NCBI GenBank assembly: GCA_017476085.1
Contig: JAFVEJ010000051.1
Span: forward strand, 1 to 14,038
Direction: 5' to 3'
Origin: Alphaproteobacteria bacterium
GTDB lineage: Bacteria > Pseudomonadota > Alphaproteobacteria > RF32 > CAG-977
DNA: 14,038 nucleotides
Shown: positions 13,503 to 14,038 of the stretch, piece after piece
Layout of the letters: each line of letters opens with the position of its first letter
How positions within the stretch are numbered: the stretch's first letter is position 1
Made by a program: the position numbers and the translations under genes
Notes under the pieces: model-generated
Database searches by the model: none
Told to the model about the DNA's origin: nothing
Seen by the model: the letters and a program-made list of their open reading frames with translations, nothing else

Positions 13503-14038
13503 ACGCGCCCAAAACCCAAGTGTCCTTTGTTCCGCCGCCCTGAGACGAATTGACAACCAAAGACCCTTTCCGCAAAGCGACTCGCGTTAATGCGCCGGGA
13601 ACGACAACGACTTTATCGGGGCTTTGCATCAGCGCATACGGCCGCAAATCGACATGGCGCGGCGCAACGCCTTCTGCCTGCAGTGTCGGACAGGAAGATA
13701 ACGTCAAAGTCGGCTGAGCGATATAATGATCGGGATGTTCTTTGATTTTTTCTTTAAACGTTTCAATTTCGGCTTTTGTCGCTTTGGGGCCGATCAGCAT
13801 GCCGTATCCGCCCGAACCGTGCGTTTCCTTAATGACCAATTCGCCTATATGTTCCAAAACGTATTTGCAGTCGTCCGGCTTGGCAAGCGTATAGGTCGGC
13901 ACATTGGACAAGATCGGCTTTTCGCCCAAATAAAATTCGATCATCTGCGGCACATACGGATAAACGGATTTATCGTCCCCCACCCCGTTTCCGATCGCGT
14001 TGACCAACGTCACGTTCTTTTTCATCGCCGCACGGAAC
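13501..14038 (-). CDS. Circularly permuted ATP-grasp protein (COG2308/DUF404-407 type), C-terminal part
   Basis: The frame is open to the right edge (about 178 residues visible), so the N-terminal part is missing; an internal Met at 14025 is not the likely start. Counting from that Met, [20 protein letters not shown] lies at 5-24, the glycine-rich nucleotide loop [11 protein letters not shown] at 66-76, HVDLRPY at 124-130 and the C-terminal signature [16 protein letters not shown] at 157-172. These are diagnostic of the circularly permuted ATP-grasp family, presumed carboxylate-amine or peptide ligases using ATP. It is the upstream partner of the alpha-E gene, 12 bases away and probably translationally coupled. 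Substrate and product are unknown. Confidence 0.92.
   Translation of the reverse strand, partial: FRAAMKKNVTLVNAIGNGVGDDKSVYPYVPQMIEFYLGEKPILSNVPTYTLAKPDDCKYVLEHIGELVIKETHGSGGYGMLIGPKATKAEIETFKEKIKEHPDHYIAQPTLTLSSCPTLQAEGVAPRHVDLRPYALMQSPDKVVVVPGALTRVALRKGSLVVNSSQGGGTKDTWVLGA

Overview
The window looks like a chromosomal stretch of a Gram-negative proteobacterium, most likely an uncultured alphaproteobacterium of moderate GC. The grounds are a proteobacterial-type aminopeptidase N (present twice), MutY, a circularly permuted ATP-grasp/alpha-E pair and a VirD4-like type IV secretion component. No rRNA, tRNA, CRISPR array or insertion sequence was seen. Lineage is inference from gene content only.

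Layout. (1) Minus strand, 1-3276: a tight three-gene operon with its own candidate promoter. It encodes an exported protein of unknown function, a two-block pentapeptide-repeat protein with a very basic C-terminus, and a VirD4/TraG-like coupling ATPase cut by the window's left edge. (2) Minus strand, 3396-9146: two tandem M1 aminopeptidase N genes, each followed by an intrinsic terminator. The promoter-distal copy (3396-6251) is intact, has a C-terminal tail of about 75 residues and carries Gln where E. coli PepN has Met260. The other copy (6486-9146) is uninterrupted except for one in-frame UAA at codon 120. (3) 9220-9855 minus: a membrane protein joining a degenerate cold-shock/OB-like domain to DUF805. 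(4) Plus strand, 9927-11709: mutY, then a 219-residue orphan with its own good sigma70-type promoter and a strong terminator. (5) Minus strand, 11818-14038: a GNAT acetyltransferase, then a repeat-containing spacer, then an alpha-E (DUF403) gene translationally coupled to a circularly permuted ATP-grasp gene that runs off the right edge.

Functional picture. The left operon suggests a link between the envelope and type IV secretion: a secreted or periplasmic protein plus a pentapeptide protein made together with a substrate-receptor ATPase. The right operon is part of a widely conserved but poorly characterised peptide-ligase-like cassette. The middle is housekeeping (peptide turnover and repair of oxidised guanine mispairs). 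The points most worth checking are the exported/pentapeptide/VirD4 operon, the nonsense-interrupted second pepN, the tail and S1-site change in the intact PepN, and the orphan gene after mutY. No gene-free stretch exceeds 300 bases; the longest are 6252-6485 (promoter plus terminator) and 12400-12567 (repeats plus promoter).
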